From Oscillibacter sp. ER4 (GTDB taxonomy: Bacteria; Bacillota; Clostridia; Oscillospirales; Oscillospiraceae), in the NCBI RefSeq assembly GCF_000765235.1, contig NZ_JPJG01000018.1, positions 1 to 64,000 of the forward strand: a DNA stretch of 64,000 bases, in the 5' to 3' direction. A program made the position numbers and the translations under genes. Of this stretch, positions 53,318 through 62,941 are shown in pieces; position 1 is the first letter of the stretch, and every line of letters starts with the position of its first letter. The notes under the pieces are model-generated. The model had not been told where the DNA came from. It saw only the letters and a list, made by a program, of their open reading frames with translations, and ran no database searches.

Positions 53318-56300
53318 TCAGAGCATTGCGACCTTGGGGTGCGGCAGGCTGATGGACGGAGCCTCGGGCAGCTGCGGCTTTTTCGGGGTGGCCTCCTGCG
53401 CGTGCAGCGCGCGCTGCGCCGCAGTGAGCATCAGCTTGATGCGGTTGAGCTGGTTCACTTCGCTCGCGCCGGGGTCATAGTCGACAGCGACAATGTTTGC
53501 GCCGGGATGGGCCGCGCGCAGCGCCTTGATGACGCCCTTGCCGACCACATGGTTCGGCAGGCACGCAAACGGCTGGATGCACACGATGTTCGGCGTGCCG
53601 GAGGTGATGAGCTCTGCCATCTCACCGGCGAGGAACCAGCCCTCGCCGTACTGGTTGCCGATTGAAAGGAAGGGCTTGGCAAGCTCCGCCACATGGTTGA
53701 TGGCCATGGGGGGATCAAAGCGCTTGCTGGCCTTCAGCGCTTCGATCGCGGGGCGGCGCATACGCTGGAGCGCCGGAACGCCGAGCTTGGCGCTGGCTGA
53801 AGCAGTCCACCCCTTTCCAAGGTGAGTGTGCTTGAAGTCCTGCTCATAGATCGTTGCGGCGAAGAAATCGAGAAGGTCGGGCACGACCGCCTCTGCGCCC
53901 TCGCGCTCCAAAAGGTCGACGACGTGGTTGTTGGCGAGCGGCATGTACTTGACCAGAATCTCACCGACAACGCCGACGCGGGGCTTGCGGATCGTTTCGT
54001 CGATGGGGAAGGCGTCGAAGTCCTCGACAATGCCGCGGCAGAGCTGTGCGTAGCTGTACTTGGGGTGCGCGCTCGTCAGCGAGTCGATGCAGATGTCGCG
54101 CCACTTGTGGTGCAGCGCGTTCGCGCTGCCCTTTTCAAGCTCATACGGGCGCACGCGGTACAGGCAGCGCATCAGCAGGTCACCCAGCACGACACCGTGC
54201 GCGGCGTCCAACAGCAGTGATGGAGAGATGCGGAAGCCCTCGTTCGTCTCCATGCCGTTGGCGTTGAGCGAGATGACAGGGATGTGTTCAAGGCCCGCTT
54301 TTTTGAGCGCGCGGCGGATGAAGGCGATGTAATTGCTCGCGCGGCAGCAGCCGCCGGTCTGTGACATGATGAGGGCGAGGTGGTCGGTGTCGTACCGGCC
54401 GGAGGTCACAGCCTCCATCAGCTGGCCGACCGCCGTGATCGAGGGATAGCAGGCGTCGTTGTTGACGTACTTGAGGCCCGCGTCGATGGCGGCGCGGTCG
54501 TCGTTTTGCAGTACCTCAAAATTATAGCCGTGGTGGCGGAAGATAGGCTCGAGAATGTCAAAATGGATGGGACTCATCTGGGGGGCGAGGATGGTGTAGT
54601 GCTGCTTCTGCATCTCCTTGGTGTAGTAGACGCGCTCGAACGGCTGTACGTGAGAGGTCGAATGGATCCCGCGCTCGCGCCGCATGGCGACGGCGGCGAA
54701 CAGCGAGCGGATGCGGATGCGCACCGCGCCGAGGTTGTTGACCTCGTCAATCTTGAGGCAGGTGTAGAGCTTGCCGCCCTGCTCCAAAAGCTCGCAGACC
54801 TCGTCGGTCGTGACGGCGTCAAGGCCGCAGCCGAACGAGTTGAGCTGAATGAGCTCAAGATCGTCGCGCCCGCAGACGAATTCTGCCGCGGTGTAGAGGC
54901 GGGAGTGGTAGACCCACTGGTCGTTCACGCGCACGGGGCGCTTGGGGGTAAAGTTAATGGGGAGGCAGTCCTCAGTCAGCACCGTCAGGCCGTAGGCCGC
55001 GATGAGCTCGGGGATGCCGTGGTTGATCTCGGGGTCGACGTGGTAGGGTCGTCCGGCGAGCACAATGCCGCTGCCGCCGTTTTTCTCCATGTCGGCGAGT
55101 GCCTTCGCGCCCGCGGCGCGTACGTCAGCCTTGGCCCTGCGCTGCTCTTCCCACGCGAGGTGGGCGGCATGGCGCGTTTCCTTTTCGGGAATGTTCCATA
55201 CTTCCTTACAGAACTGGACGAGGCGGTCGGACGCGACCTTCTCATTTGTAAAAGCGAGGAAGGGATGGAGATAACGCACAGAGCCATCGGTCACGGCTTC
55301 GACATTGTTCTTGATATTCTCGGGATACGAGACGACGATCGGGCAGTTGAAGTGGTTCTGCGCGCCCGGCACCTCCTGATGCTCGTAGAACACGCAGGGA
55401 TGGAAGATGGTCTTGATGCCGTGGTCGATGAGCCACTGGGCGTGTCCGTGGGCGAGCTTGGCGGGATAGCACTCGGATTCCGACGGGATGCTCTCCATGC
55501 CCAGCTCGTAGATCGCGCGCGTGGAGAACGGGGAGAGGATGATGCGGAAGCCGAGGTCGCGGAAGAACGTCGCCCAGAACGGGTAGTTTTCATACATGTT
55601 CAGCACGCGCGGGATGCCGATCTCGCCGCGCGGCGCATTTTCCGGCTCGAGCGGGGGATAGGCGAACATGCGCTCACGCTTGTAGGCGAAGATATTTTCG
55701 CCTGGTTTGGCAGCGCTTTCGCCGCGCAGGGCTTTTTCGCAGCGGTTGCCGCTCACATGGCGGCGGCCGCCGGGGAAGACGCTGACCGTGAGCATGCAGT
55801 GGTTCTGGCAGCCCTGACAGCGTGCGGCAGAGGTCTTGTACGTGAGCTGCTCGATCTCCTCAAGCGGGAGCATTGTGCTCTGCTGCCCGTGGTAGCGGTC
55901 GCGCGCGAGCAGCGCCGCGCCGAACGCGCCCATGATGCCCGCGATGTCGGGGCACGTGACCTGCGCGCCGGAGATACGCTCAAACGCGCGCAGCACGGCC
56001 TCGTTGAAGAACGTGCCGCCCTGTACGACGACGTGCGAGCCGAGCTCGCTCGCGTCGGAGAGCTTGATGACCTTATAAAGAGCGTTCTTGATGACGGAGT
56101 AGGCAAGACCGGCGGAGATATCGGAGACGCTTGCGCCCTCCTTCTGCGCCTGCTTGACGTTGGAGTTCATAAACACCGTGCAGCGCGTGCCGAGGTCGAC
56201 GGGGGCCTTGGCAAAAAGCGCCTCGTGTGCGAATTCCTGCGCCGTCATGCCGAGGGAGTTGGCGAAATTTTCAAGGAACGAGCCGCAGCCGGACGAGCAG

Positions 56301-57625
56301 GCTTCATTCAGAAGCACCGTGTCGACCGCGCCGTCCTTGAGCTTGATGCACTTCATGTCCTGCCCGCCGATATCGAGCACACAGTCGACCTTCGGGTCGA
56401 AGAACGACGCGGCGGTGCAGTGGGCGATGGTCTCGACCTCGCCCTCGTCGAGCGAAAACGCGGACTTGAGCAGCGTTTCGCCGTAGCCTGTGGAGCAGGA
56501 GCGCGCAATATGCGCGCCCGCGGGGAGCGCTTCACGCAGCGTATGTACGGCCTGCATGGCAGTCTTGATGGGATTGCCCTGATTGTTGGCGTAGAACGAG
56601 TACAAAAGCTCGCCCTTTTCGCCAACTAACGCGAGCTTTGTCGTCGTCGAGCCCGCGTCGAAGCCGAGAAAGCAGTCGCCATTATACGTTGCAAGATCGC
56701 CGCGCGGCACGACCGCCGTATGGTGACGGGTGCGGAAGGCCTCGAGGTCGGCTTCGTCTTCAAAGAGCGCCGGCAGGCGCTTTAATTCAAAATCCATCTG
56801 CACGCCGCTGTCGAGACGCTTGATGAGCGCGCTGAGCGGCTGCGCCTCGGCGGGCGTTTCGTCGATGGCCGCGCCGGTGGCGGCGAAGAGATGGGAATTT
56901 TCGGGGTCGATGGTCGTCTCATCCGTCAGCTTCAGCGTGCGGATAAACGCGGCCTTGAGTTGGGGGAGGAAGTGCAGCGGCCCACCTAAGAACGCGACAT
57001 GGCCGCGGATGGGCTTGCCGCAGGCAAGGCCCGAAATGGTCTGGTTGACGACCGCCTGGAAGATCGAGGCGGCGAGGTCGGCCTTCGTCGCGCCCTCGTT
57101 GATGAGGGGTTGGATATCCGTCTTGGCGAACACGCCGCAGCGCGCGGCGATGGGGTAGATCTGCTGATAGTGCGCGGCCTCGCGGTCGAGGCCCGAGGCG
57201 TCGGTCTGCAAAAGGGCGGCCATTTGGTCGATGAACGAGCCTGTGCCGCCGGCGCAGACGCCGTTCATGCGCTCTTCGAGCCCGCCTTTGAAGTAGATGA
57301 TCTTGGCATCCTCGCCGCCGAGTTCGATGGCGACATCCACCTGCGGCGCGACGCGCTCGAGCGCCTGCGCGACGGCGACGACCTCCTGCACAAAGGGGAT
57401 GCCGAGCGCCTTGGCAAGGTTGATCGCGCCGGAGCCGGTGGCGCGCAATTCGAGCGCGCACTCGCCGAGCGCTGCGCGCGCCTGCTTGAGTAAGTCGGAC
57501 AGTGCGCGCTGTGTGTGGGACAGATGGCGCTGGTACTGCCCGAAGATCATTTGTCCGTTTTCATCCAGCACGACGAGCTTGACCGTGGTGGAGCCTACGT
57601 CGATGCCTGCTTGATACGTTTTCAT
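53318..57625 (-). CDS. Giant 2-hydroxyacyl-CoA dehydratase/activase fusion-type protein
   Basis: The 1435-residue protein joins two ASKHA activase domains and dehydratase-like domains. Activase 1 shows GIDVGSTTVKLVVLDENGQ, IELGGEDAKIIYF and AGGTGSFIDQMA. Activase 2 (from about 315) shows GFDAGSTTTKLALVGEKGEL, DIGGQDMKCIKL and SSGCGSFLENFANSLG. A Cys-rich DUF2229-type region (QGCQNHCMLTV) follows, then HgdB-like parts (SECYPAKLAHGHAQ; SQTGGCCRASNYIAFIRRAL). Activases use ATP and a [4Fe-4S] cluster to send an electron to the dehydratase. Known homologues of this giant form are widespread in Clostridia but their substrate is unknown. ATG 57625 has agagaggttcccc. Confidence 0.85.
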   Translation of the reverse strand: MKTYQAGIDVGSTTVKLVVLDENGQMIFGQYQRHLSHTQRALSDLLKQARAALGECALELRATGSGAINLAKALGIPFVQEVVAVAQALERVAPQVDVAIELGGEDAKIIYFKGGLEERMNGVCAGGTGSFIDQMAALLQTDASGLDREAAHYQQIYPIAARCGVFAKTDIQPLINEGATKADLAASIFQAVVNQTISGLACGKPIRGHVAFLGGPLHFLPQLKAAFIRTLKLTDETTIDPENSHLFAATGAAIDETPAEAQPLSALIKRLDSGVQMDFELKRLPALFEDEADLEAFRTRHHTAVVPRGDLATYNGDCFLGFDAGSTTTKLALVGEKGELLYSFYANNQGNPIKTAMQAVHTLREALPAGAHIARSCSTGYGETLLKSAFSLDEGEVETIAHCTAASFFDPKVDCVLDIGGQDMKCIKLKDGAVDTVLLNEACSSGCGSFLENFANSLGMTAQEFAHEALFAKAPVDLGTRCTVFMNSNVKQAQKEGASVSDISAGLAYSVIKNALYKVIKLSDASELGSHVVVQGGTFFNEAVLRAFERISGAQVTCPDIAGIMGAFGAALLARDRYHGQQSTMLPLEEIEQLTYKTSAARCQGCQNHCMLTVSVFPGGRRHVSGNRCEKALRGESAAKPGENIFAYKRERMFAYPPLEPENAPRGEIGIPRVLNMYENYPFWATFFRDLGFRIILSPFSTRAIYELGMESIPSESECYPAKLAHGHAQWLIDHGIKTIFHPCVFYEHQEVPGAQNHFNCPIVVSYPENIKNNVEAVTDGSVRYLHPFLAFTNEKVASDRLVQFCKEVWNIPEKETRHAAHLAWEEQRRAKADVRAAGAKALADMEKNGGSGIVLAGRPYHVDPEINHGIPELIAAYGLTVLTEDCLPINFTPKRPVRVNDQWVYHSRLYTAAEFVCGRDDLELIQLNSFGCGLDAVTTDEVCELLEQGGKLYTCLKIDEVNNLGAVRIRIRSLFAAVAMRRERGIHSTSHVQPFERVYYTKEMQKQHYTILAPQMSPIHFDILEPIFRHHGYNFEVLQNDDRAAIDAGLKYVNNDACYPSITAVGQLMEAVTSGRYDTDHLALIMSQTGGCCRASNYIAFIRRALKKAGLEHIPVISLNANGMETNEGFRISPSLLLDAAHGVVLGDLLMRCLYRVRPYELEKGSANALHHKWRDICIDSLTSAHPKYSYAQLCRGIVEDFDAFPIDETIRKPRVGVVGEILVKYMPLANNHVVDLLEREGAEAVVPDLLDFFAATIYEQDFKHTHLGKGWTASASAKLGVPALQRMRRPAIEALKASKRFDPPMAINHVAELAKPFLSIGNQYGEGWFLAGEMAELITSGTPNIVCIQPFACLPNHVVGKGVIKALRAAHPGANIVAVDYDPGASEVNQLNRIKLMLTAAQRALHAQEATPKKPQLPEAPSISLPHPKVAML

Positions 57626-57778
57626 GGGGAACCTCTCTTTTCATGTCGATGCGATTTGGCGGTAAAAGAGTCCCGCCGGATTTTCAGATTGTTATTATAA
57701 TTGTATGCTGCAAAAGGACAAGAAGTAAAGTTTAGGGTCTGTTAAGAAAATGAACAAAAATTTACAAATATTTTTGGC

Positions 57779-57807
57779 TTGACATACCTCGCAACTCTAT
57801 GTATACT
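57779..57807 (+). promoter_or_regulatory. Promoter and likely PadR operator
   Basis: TTGACA and TATACT are spaced by 17 nt. The -10 region overlaps a repeat, ctatgtatactataagcata, followed by ctatgtat (57824 region), an inverted/direct repeat set typical of PadR autoregulation. Confidence 0.7.
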
Positions 57808-57845
57808 ATAAGCATAGATATTCTATGTATCATCGGGGGTGCAAC

Positions 57846-58166
57846 ATGAAGAAAAAGAGCATTGACCACACGCAGCTTCTACTGCTCAAGCTCCTCTCGA
57901 CCGAGGACATGTACGGCTACCAGATCATTTTAGAGCTGGCGCGCCGCTCGAGCAATGTCTTCGAGATGAAAGAGGGCACGCTCTACCCCGTGCTGCACGG
58001 CATGGAGCGCGAGGGGTATGTGGAAGCCTATGAAAAGGCAGCGCCCACCGGTCGGATGCGCAAGTATTATCACCTGACGCGCGCCGGCCGTGCCGCGCTC
58101 ACGGAAGAGGAGAAGGCCTGGCAGGAGTACAGCGGCGCGGTGAACGCCGTGCTGCACTTTGCTTAA
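57846..58166 (+). CDS. PadR-family transcriptional regulator
   Basis: The 106-residue winged-helix regulator (MYGYQIILELARRSSNVFEM, KEGTLYPVLHGMEREGYVEA, GRMRKYYHLTRAGRAALTEE) is the short PadR type. It typically represses its own operon and a neighbouring transporter. ATG 57846 follows cgggggtgcaac. It is 14 nt upstream of the HAAS gene. Confidence 0.92.
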   Translation: MKKKSIDHTQLLLLKLLSTEDMYGYQIILELARRSSNVFEMKEGTLYPVLHGMEREGYVEAYEKAAPTGRMRKYYHLTRAGRAALTEEEKAWQEYSGAVNAVLHFA

Positions 58167-58180
58167 AAAAGGGTGAGGCT

Positions 58181-59620
58181 ATGAACAGAAACGAATATTG
58201 CGACCGCGTGCTCGCGCAGGTCGGCCGGCTGACGGCTGACGAGGCGAACGATCTGAGAAATGAGCTCGCCGGTCACATCGAAGACCACGCCGAAGCGCTG
58301 GTCGAGCACGGCTATACGGAAGAGGACGCCGCTGCGCGCGCCGTGGAGCTGATGGGCGATCCGGAGGAGACGGGCAGGGCCTTGCGCGAGCAGTACCGCC
58401 ACTTCTGGCTCGTTATCGTGCAGCGTATCGCGATTTTCGTCACGATCATCGCCTGTGTGCAGGGCTTTTTCATGCTCCCGATGCTCGGCGGCGTGTACGA
58501 GAGCATCCGCGAGCGCGTGAGTCCGGCGGTGAACAGTATTTCATGGGAAGAGTTCGACGGCGCGGCAGACCTGCACGAGCGCATCCTCGTCGGGGACGAT
58601 ATCGTGCAGCTGAACCGCATCGAATACGGTGTGCGCGAGGGAGAGCGGCAGGCGGTGCTCTGGGTGAGCAGCTATGACTGCATTCCGGGGCGAAAGGTCT
58701 ATGAGCGTTTGATCGAGACAATGTCGCTGCAAAGTGAACGCGGCGAGACGATGTACGACTATGAGGATACAGGACGGTATCCGGGCTGGTATTCAAGCTG
58801 CCGGAGCAGCAGCGGCAGCTTGTATGTGCACTATGGCCAGCATACCGTGCCGCTTGAAGAGGGCGATACTTACGTGAGATTCGTCTACGACCGCTTCGGC
58901 GAGCGCATCGAGACGAGGATCGAGCTTCCGGAAGGGGGGAACGCAGCCATGAAAAAGCAGAAGATCGAAAAGCGGCCGACGAGAGCGCGCCGCGCGGTCA
59001 AGAGCGTTGTCATCATGTTCTGCGCGCTGCTCATCTGCAATATGCTCAGCGGCGGACACCTGACGCGCGCCATGGCTCTGCGCGATGGCGAACAGCGCTA
59101 CGGCGTGTATGAAAAGACGCACGAGATCACATCCCTTCCCGCCAAGAACATCTATAAGACGCTGCGCGTCACGCTGATGGCCAGCGAGAATGTGACCTAT
59201 TGCGGCACGAGCCATTTCTACACCTTGCTTGGCTGGCAGGACGATTTCGGTGTGCCGCTTGACTGCTCAGACGGTGAGAGCATTCACGCGGGCTGGTGGG
59301 ATATGGCGCGCAACGGCGTAAGGGATATCTTTTACTGGGGACGCGTCGACGATGCCGCGGTCGATAGCGCCGTGATCGAGCGATACCGCGCGGTTTCACA
59401 AGATGAAAACGGGGACTACACCTTTGAGAAACGTGAAGCATTCGCCGCTGAGTTGATTGAAGACGGCGATTATCGGTATTTCCTCACTGGCGGAGTGGCG
59501 ACAGAGGCCAACTATGGCGACTATGGATGGGATCGGGTATATTTTGTCGGATACGACGCCTCGGGCGCAGAAGTGCTGCGCTATGAGATCGAGCGGCAGA
59601 TGAGCACTATGTTTGCTTAA
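58181..59620 (+). CDS. HAAS-domain membrane protein, two-part
   Basis: The 479-residue protein begins with a HAAS (DUF1700-like) helical domain (YCDRVLAQVGRLTADEANDL, GYTEEDAAARAVELMGDPEE), the usual partner of PadR regulators. A membrane segment (VIVQRIAIFVTIIACVQGFF) and an extracytoplasmic region to about 255 follow. The second half starts MKKQKIEKRPTRARRAVKSV and repeats the plan with a basic stretch, a membrane helix (VVIMFCALLICNMLSGG) and a further outer domain with no known family. A ribosome-like ggaagggggg precedes Met257 (58949), so a separate 223-residue product is possible. Confidence 0.7.
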   Translation: MNRNEYCDRVLAQVGRLTADEANDLRNELAGHIEDHAEALVEHGYTEEDAAARAVELMGDPEETGRALREQYRHFWLVIVQRIAIFVTIIACVQGFFMLPMLGGVYESIRERVSPAVNSISWEEFDGAADLHERILVGDDIVQLNRIEYGVREGERQAVLWVSSYDCIPGRKVYERLIETMSLQSERGETMYDYEDTGRYPGWYSSCRSSSGSLYVHYGQHTVPLEEGDTYVRFVYDRFGERIETRIELPEGGNAAMKKQKIEKRPTRARRAVKSVVIMFCALLICNMLSGGHLTRAMALRDGEQRYGVYEKTHEITSLPAKNIYKTLRVTLMASENVTYCGTSHFYTLLGWQDDFGVPLDCSDGESIHAGWWDMARNGVRDIFYWGRVDDAAVDSAVIERYRAVSQDENGDYTFEKREAFAAELIEDGDYRYFLTGGVATEANYGDYGWDRVYFVGYDASGAEVLRYEIERQMSTMFA

Positions 59621-59630
59621 AAGGAAATCG

Positions 59631-59664
59631 GAGTGCGCTGCGGCATCGCCGCGGCGCTCTTTTT
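59631..59664 (+). terminator. Terminator of the padR-HAAS operon
   Basis: The stem gag-t-gcgctgcggc / gccgcggcgctc with loop atc is followed by five T. Confidence 0.8.
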
Positions 59665-59714
59665 GCCGAATAGTAAACGAAGATGAACTTTCGGTGAATT
59701 CTCGACCGCGCCGG

Positions 59715-59743
59715 TTGACGGTAAAAGGTCAAAATGATATCCT
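59715..59743 (+). promoter_or_regulatory. Promoter of the ABC transporter gene
   Basis: TTGACG and TATCCT are separated by 17 nt, 46 nt before the start. Confidence 0.55.
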
Positions 59744-59789
59744 ACTCTGGAATTCTTATTCATTCATTTCCTCAGAAAGAAGGCAGACT

Positions 59790-62777
59790 ATGCTGAAGCT
59801 GCAACGAATCGTCAAGGATTACCAGTCGGGCGACACCACCGTTCACGCCCTGCGCGGCGTGAGCCTACAGTTCCGCGAGAGCGAGTTTGTCGCCATCCTC
59901 GGCCATTCGGGCTGCGGCAAGACGACGATGCTCAACATTATCGGCGGTCTCGACCACTATACGAGCGGCGATCTCATCATCAACGGCAAGTCGACGAAGG
60001 ACTTTTCCGACGCCGACTGGGACAGCTACCGCAACCACTCCATCGGCTTCGTCTTCCAGAGCTACAACCTCATTCCGCACCAGAGTGTGCTAAGCAACGT
60101 GGAACTGGCGCTCACGCTCTCGGGCGTGAGCAAGGCAGAGCGCCGCGAGCGCGCAGTCAAGGCGCTCGAGAGCGTGGGGCTTGGCGACCAGCTCGACAAA
60201 AAGCCGAACCAGATGTCCGGCGGCCAGATGCAGCGCGTCGCCATCGCGCGAGCGCTCGTCAACGATCCGGACATTCTGCTCGCCGACGAGCCGACCGGCG
60301 CGCTCGACAGCGAGACGAGCGTGCAGGTGATGGAGATCTTGAAAAAGATCTCCAAGGACCGCCTCATCATCATGGTCACGCACAACCCCGAGCTTGCCGA
60401 GACCTACGCGAGCCGCATTGTGCGCTTAAAGGACGGCGAGATCGTGGATGACAGCGCGCCGTATGAGGAGGCCGTGGAAGAAAAGCCCGCCGCGGGCAAG
60501 AGCAAAAAGACCTCAATGAGCTTTGGCACGGCGCTGTCGCTGTCGCTCAACAACCTGATGACGAAAAAGGGACGGACATTTTTAACGGCCTTCGCCGGCA
60601 GCATCGGTATCATCGGCATCGCGCTCATTCTGTCGCTGAGCAATGGCATCCAGACCTATATCGACCGCGTGCAGGAGGATACGCTCTCGAGCTATCCCTT
60701 GACCATCGAGGCTGAGAGCATGGACATGTCCAGCATGGTCAGTTCGATGATGGGCGTCCATGCGCAGGACGAGGGCGACGGGGAGCAGCATGACCTCGAC
60801 GCCGTCTACTCCAACAACATTATGTACGACATGATGAGCTCGTTTGCCTCGGCGGAGACGCAGACGAACAATTTGAAGGACTTCAAGACCTACCTCGAGG
60901 GCGACGACGAGCTTTCAAGCCACATCAGCTCCATTTCCTATGACTACGACCTCGGCATGAGCATCTATGCCAAAGACACCGACGGCAAGGTCTTCAAGTC
61001 CGACGTGACGGAGCTTTTGCAGACCTGCATGAGCGAGCTCTACGGCGGCGATTACAGCAGCTATTTCGAGCGCTTCGGCTCGGCCTACTCCGCGATGGAG
61101 ACCTGGGAGCAGATGCTCCCGCCGCAGGATAGTGAGAGCGGCGAGCTCGTGGGCGACCTCCTGCACGAGCAGTATGACCTCATTTACGGCTCCTGGCCGC
61201 AGAATTATGACGAGGTCATGCTCATCGTCAACAAGGACAATGAAATTTCCGACCTTGTCATCTATTCGCTGGGCCTGAGCGCACAGGACGAGGTCGTGGA
61301 GTCGATGCAGCACATGCTCGACGGCTCGGAATTCGACAGCAAGGACATCCAGAGCTGGAGCTATGAAGACCTTTGCAATATGAGCTTCAAGATCGTCCTG
61401 CCCGCTGAGCGCTACCAGTACGATTCCGCAAGCGGCACATATACCGACGTCAGCACGACGGACACGGGGCTCGACTTCCTCTATAACTCCGACGATGTCG
61501 GCACGCGCGTGAAGATCGTCGGCATCCTGCGCCCGAATGAGAACGCGGTATCCTCGATGCTCTCCGGCGCGATCGGCTATACGTCCGCGCTGACGGACTA
61601 CCTCGTCGAAAAGGCGGGACAGACCGAGATTTTGCAGAAGCAGAAAGAAGACCCCGATACCGACGTTATCCTCGGCCTGCCGTTCCTGACCGATGACTAC
61701 TCCGTGAGCGACGAGCGGAAGGAAGCGGACGTGACCGACTATCTCGAGGGCCTTTCCGTCACCGAGCGCGCCGCAGCCTACACCGCGATGATGAGCGTGC
61801 CGAGCGAGGAGTATCTCTCCGCCATCGTGGAGCAGCAGATGGGCTCGCTCGACCGCGCGAGCATCGAGCAGATGGTCATTTCGACCTACGCCCAGCAGAT
61901 GAGCGTGGATGAGGCGACCGTCAAGTCCTATATTGCGCAGATGGACGACGACACGCTCTTTGGCTATGTGGAGCAGTCTATCCGCGAGCAGGTGACAGAG
62001 CAGTACGCCGCGGGCGTGCAGGCGCGGCTATCTAACATGACAAGCGATCAGCTCGCCATGGCGCTCGATCTGGCGCTCGAAAAATCGCCCGCTGTCACGC
62101 CGCTGACAAGCGAGCAGTACAACTGGCTTTATGATAACTACATGCCCGCGACGGTCTCGACCGGCACGTATGAGGACAATCTGAAGCTGCTTGGCGACGT
62201 CGACCTCGCGAGTCCCAAGACCATCAACATCTACGCCTCGACCTTTGCCGACAAGGATGCCATCGCCGATGCGATCGAGCAGTATAACAACAGCGTTTCC
62301 GAGGACGACCAGATCGACTACACCGACTATGTGGCGCTTCTGATGAGCTCGGTCACAACGATCATCAACGCCATCAGCTATGTGCTTATCGCATTCGTCG
62401 CGATCTCGCTCGTCGTGTCGAGCATTATGATCGGCATCATCACGTATATCTCGGTCCTCGAGCGCACGAAGGAGATCGGCATTCTGCGCGCCATCGGCGC
62501 GAGCAAGCGCGATATCTCGCGCGTGTTCAACGCGGAGACGCTCATCGAGGGCTTCTGCTCCGGTGCCATCGGCATCGGCATCACGCTATTGCTGATCATC
62601 CCCATCAACCTCGTCGTGCACCACCTGACGGGTATCGAGAGTCTCAACGCCATCCTGCCGCCTGTCGGCGGCGCGGCGCTCGTGGCCATCAGCATGGCGC
62701 TCACATTCATCGCGGGCCTCATCCCCTCCGGCATCGCCGCGCGCAAGGACCCTGTCGAAGCGCTGCGTACCGAATAA
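59790..62777 (+). CDS. MacB-type ABC transporter, ATPase fused to FtsX-like permease
   Basis: The 995-residue protein has an N-terminal ATPase (Walker A GHSGCGKTT, signature MSGGQMQR, Walker B ILLADEPTGALDS, and H-loop MVTHNPE), then a membrane helix (FLTAFAGSIGIIGIALILSL). A large outer domain follows (about 300-850), then three C-terminal helices with the FtsX core (VLERTKEIGILRAIGASKRD). Such proteins move or sense peptides, antibiotics or lipoproteins by mechanotransmission. ATG 59790 has agaaagaaggcagact; the longer frame to 59613 includes the terminator. The PadR/HAAS neighbours may control it. Confidence 0.9.
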   Translation: MLKLQRIVKDYQSGDTTVHALRGVSLQFRESEFVAILGHSGCGKTTMLNIIGGLDHYTSGDLIINGKSTKDFSDADWDSYRNHSIGFVFQSYNLIPHQSVLSNVELALTLSGVSKAERRERAVKALESVGLGDQLDKKPNQMSGGQMQRVAIARALVNDPDILLADEPTGALDSETSVQVMEILKKISKDRLIIMVTHNPELAETYASRIVRLKDGEIVDDSAPYEEAVEEKPAAGKSKKTSMSFGTALSLSLNNLMTKKGRTFLTAFAGSIGIIGIALILSLSNGIQTYIDRVQEDTLSSYPLTIEAESMDMSSMVSSMMGVHAQDEGDGEQHDLDAVYSNNIMYDMMSSFASAETQTNNLKDFKTYLEGDDELSSHISSISYDYDLGMSIYAKDTDGKVFKSDVTELLQTCMSELYGGDYSSYFERFGSAYSAMETWEQMLPPQDSESGELVGDLLHEQYDLIYGSWPQNYDEVMLIVNKDNEISDLVIYSLGLSAQDEVVESMQHMLDGSEFDSKDIQSWSYEDLCNMSFKIVLPAERYQYDSASGTYTDVSTTDTGLDFLYNSDDVGTRVKIVGILRPNENAVSSMLSGAIGYTSALTDYLVEKAGQTEILQKQKEDPDTDVILGLPFLTDDYSVSDERKEADVTDYLEGLSVTERAAAYTAMMSVPSEEYLSAIVEQQMGSLDRASIEQMVISTYAQQMSVDEATVKSYIAQMDDDTLFGYVEQSIREQVTEQYAAGVQARLSNMTSDQLAMALDLALEKSPAVTPLTSEQYNWLYDNYMPATVSTGTYEDNLKLLGDVDLASPKTINIYASTFADKDAIADAIEQYNNSVSEDDQIDYTDYVALLMSSVTTIINAISYVLIAFVAISLVVSSIMIGIITYISVLERTKEIGILRAIGASKRDISRVFNAETLIEGFCSGAIGIGITLLLIIPINLVVHHLTGIESLNAILPPVGGAALVAISMALTFIAGLIPSGIAARKDPVEALRTE

Positions 62778-62794
62778 CACGATATTTGACCTTC

Positions 62795-62829
62795 AAAAAG
62801 GACGTTTTCCGACGGAAAACGTCCTTTTT
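62795..62829 (+). terminator. Terminator of the ABC transporter gene
   Basis: The 16-bp stem aaaaaggacgttttcc / ggaaaacgtccttttt with loop gac. Confidence 0.92.
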
Positions 62830-62832
62830 CCC

Positions 62833-62888
62833 TTTTACCGCGATTTTACAAAAGGCGACTTTCTGATTTTACAACCTGCCTTTATGAT
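62833..62888 (+). promoter_or_regulatory. PhoP-like box and -10 of the pst operon
   Basis: TTTTAC repeats at 62833, 62844 and 62867 are spaced by 11 and 23 nt, one and about two helical turns. A TATGAT -10 lies at 62883, with no good -35. This matches PhoP-activated phosphate-starvation promoters of Gram-positives. Confidence 0.65.
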
Positions 62889-62941
62889 GGCAAATGTAGC
62901 AAGGAACAACATCTTGGAAAAATTGAAAGGAAGTATTTCAA

